A DNA stretch of 59,800 bases, taken from positions 1 through 59,800 of the forward strand of contig NZ_LDQC01000027.1 in NCBI RefSeq assembly GCF_001475545.1. Reading direction: 5' to 3'. How positions within the stretch are numbered: position 1 is the stretch's first letter; each line of letters opens with the position of its first letter. Shown here piece by piece: positions 58,399-59,800 of the stretch. The stretch is from Curtobacterium luteum. GTDB lineage: Bacteria > Actinomycetota > Actinomycetes > Actinomycetales > Microbacteriaceae. A program made the translations under genes and the position numbers. The notes beneath the pieces are model-generated. The model did not search any database. It was not told the DNA's origin and was given only the letters and a program-made list of their open reading frames with translations.

Positions 58399-58489
58399 AC
58401 CGGCCACCTGACGGCCGCTTTCCGTCCTGCACAACGCGGGCGGGCCTCCCGGCTGGGTCTCCCAGGGAACGGACGACTACCCTCGACCC

Positions 58490-59746
58490 GTGCCGCCCGA
58501 ATCGACGCTCTCCGGATCGCTCGCGACCGGCCGACAGCGGTTCACCGACCTCGCGACCAGCCTGCCGGCCTGGTCCGCCGTGCTCCTCGTGTGGTTCGGC
58601 GGGCGCCTCGTGTCGACGGTTTGGCTGGCGCTCGCGTACCCGTTGATCGGTCGTGCGCTCCCCGCCAACGCGATCTGGGGCAACGACCACGGGTTCCTGA
58701 CGTTCCTCACGGCGTGGGACGGGCAGTACTACCAGCAGATCTCGTTGCACGGCTACCCGACGACGCTGCCGACGGACGCCGCCGGGCACGTGACGCAGAA
58801 CGCGTGGGCGTTCCTGCCGGCCTTCCCGTTCGTCATCCGCATGCTCACGGCGTCCACCGGCATCACGTTCGAGGTCGGTGCACCCCTGATCGCCCTCGGC
58901 GCGGGGCTCGTCGCCGCGTTCCTGCTCCACCGGCTCGTCAGCGACCACGCCGGGCACCGCGCGGGCATGTGGGCCGTGTTCTTCTTCACGTGCGGTCCGC
59001 TGTCGTTCCTGCTGCAGGTCGGGTACGCGGAGAGCATGTTCCTCGCACTGAGCTTCGGGGCGCTCCTCGCGCTGGAGCGTCGGCGGTACGGGCTCCTCAC
59101 CCTGCTCGGCGTCGTCGCGGCCTTCACCCGCCCCGGTGCCCTCGCGATCCCGCTCGTGCTCGGGGTCGTGGTGCTCGTCCGCTGGGTGCGTGCCCGTCGC
59201 GCCGGCCGGTCCCCCGGGACCGGCGACCGCACGTTCGACGGGTTCCCGATGCGGGAGCGCCTCTCGGCCGTCGCGTCCGGGCTCGTCATGGCCGCAGCCG
59301 GGGTCGCCTGGCCCCTCATCGCGACGCACGTGACCGGGACGCCGAACGCCTACCTCGAGACCGAGATGTCCTGGTGGGTGAACTTCATCGGGCGAGTGGA
59401 CTTCGCGCCGATGACGCCGTGGTTCCTCATCGCGTCGCGGTGGCTCGGCGTCGGCGGCGTGTTGATCGTCGTGTTCCTGCTCGTCGCCTACCCCGTCTGG
59501 CTGCTGCGCCGCTCGACCCGGAAGCTCGGGCAGACGACCGTGCTGTACTCGGCGGCGTACGCGCTGTACATCTTCGCGGTGTCGCTCCCGATGGCGTCGA
59601 CGCCGCGGTTGCTCATGCCGTTGGCGCCGCTCTTCGGTTCGCCCGAACTCGTCGCGAAGCCCTGGATGCGGTGGACCTTCGTGTCCTGCGCGCTCCTCGG
59701 GCAGCCCGTGCTGGTGGCGGTGCTGTGGCTGCTCGGGCCTCCGTGA
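58490..59746 (+). CDS. PIG-V-like integral membrane mannosyltransferase family protein
   Basis: 418 residues with about nine helices. The N-terminal block WDGQYYQQISLHGYP near 83, preceded by helix 1, then NAWAFLPAFPFVIR and YAESMFLALSFGALL near 180 match the PIG-V/GT-C-like group, in which the early Asp is catalytic in mannosyl transfer from a polyprenyl donor. In actinobacteria such proteins modify surface glycans or lipids. The GTG at 58490 has TACCCT six bases upstream (58478-58483), so it is leaderless. It ends 54 bases before the window end; nothing is seen there. Confidence 0.8.
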   Translation: MPPESTLSGSLATGRQRFTDLATSLPAWSAVLLVWFGGRLVSTVWLALAYPLIGRALPANAIWGNDHGFLTFLTAWDGQYYQQISLHGYPTTLPTDAAGHVTQNAWAFLPAFPFVIRMLTASTGITFEVGAPLIALGAGLVAAFLLHRLVSDHAGHRAGMWAVFFFTCGPLSFLLQVGYAESMFLALSFGALLALERRRYGLLTLLGVVAAFTRPGALAIPLVLGVVVLVRWVRARRAGRSPGTGDRTFDGFPMRERLSAVASGLVMAAAGVAWPLIATHVTGTPNAYLETEMSWWVNFIGRVDFAPMTPWFLIASRWLGVGGVLIVVFLLVAYPVWLLRRSTRKLGQTTVLYSAAYALYIFAVSLPMASTPRLLMPLAPLFGSPELVAKPWMRWTFVSCALLGQPVLVAVLWLLGPP

Positions 59747-59800
59747 GCCGCTGACACGACACTCCGCCCGGCACCGTGCTGGGACGACGAAGCCGCTGTC

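Overview
The window is about 60 kb of very GC-rich (roughly 70 percent by eye), densely packed bacterial chromosome. Leaderless genes with a TANNNT box 6-7 bases before the start codon, GTG starts, 4-base stop/start overlaps, NrtR-type NAD control, an LAxTG sorting signal, a DUF5997/LysR-like pair and an AlaPG-synthase-like/esterase pair all point to an actinobacterium. The gene set looks most like Microbacteriaceae, perhaps Curtobacterium; that genus call is inference. No rRNA, tRNA, CRISPR, transposase or prophage was recognised, so this reads as ordinary chromosome with a few accessory islets.

Layout. 1-5.3 kb: 3' part of a winged-helix regulator, a tandem array of four UUCG-capped hairpins, marR-phrB-serine hydrolase, and a PfkB kinase on the other strand. 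5.4-9.1 kb: TetR regulator, superoxide dismutase, a flavin reductase behind a SoxR/MerR-like promoter, and an efflux pump. 9.1-16 kb: a sugar locus with a LacI regulator, an oxidoreductase/aldo-keto reductase fusion and a divergent ABC importer (binding protein plus two permeases), with LacI-like operators between. 16-19.1 kb: TetR regulator, a 56-residue membrane protein, and riboflavin genes ribE-ribB-ribH under an FMN riboswitch. 19.3-23 kb: an MprF-like lipid aminoacylase overlapping an esterase. 23.2-26.6 kb: a chaplin-like LAxTG surface protein and a Pro/Ala-rich anchored protein. 26.7-37.4 kb: small housekeeping, repair and transport genes (ElaA-like GNAT, Lrp, DJ-1 family, Tag, VOC, DUF3800-like, sodium symporter, aroQ, FMN reductase).

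37.4-43.1 kb: the NAD de novo operon nrtR-nadA-nadB-nadC-cysteine desulfurase. 43.2-47 kb: acylphosphatase, DHA2 efflux pump, alditol oxidase, 2H phosphoesterase. 47.2-49.8 kb: a MetQNI-type methionine importer. 50-52.5 kb: an endonuclease/exonuclease/phosphatase-fold protein and another DHA2 pump. 52.7-58.3 kb: a tight operon of a DSD1-like PLP enzyme, an IclR regulator, a KDG kinase, a KDPG aldolase and a D-aminoacylase-like amidohydrolase, with convergent ridA. The last gene is a PIG-V-like membrane protein.

The most interesting unit is the 52.7-58.3 kb operon. Its enzymes line up as a route from an N-acyl 2-amino-2-deoxy aldonate (for example N-acetyl-D-glucosaminate) through glucosaminate, 2-keto-3-deoxygluconate and KDPG to pyruvate and glyceraldehyde-3-phosphate. 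A second theme is a dispersed GGGAGGC element. Its 14-base core recurs exactly six times, all on the + strand, and it also forms one arm of several terminator hairpins and occurs in frame inside three genes and in the linker of a fourth.
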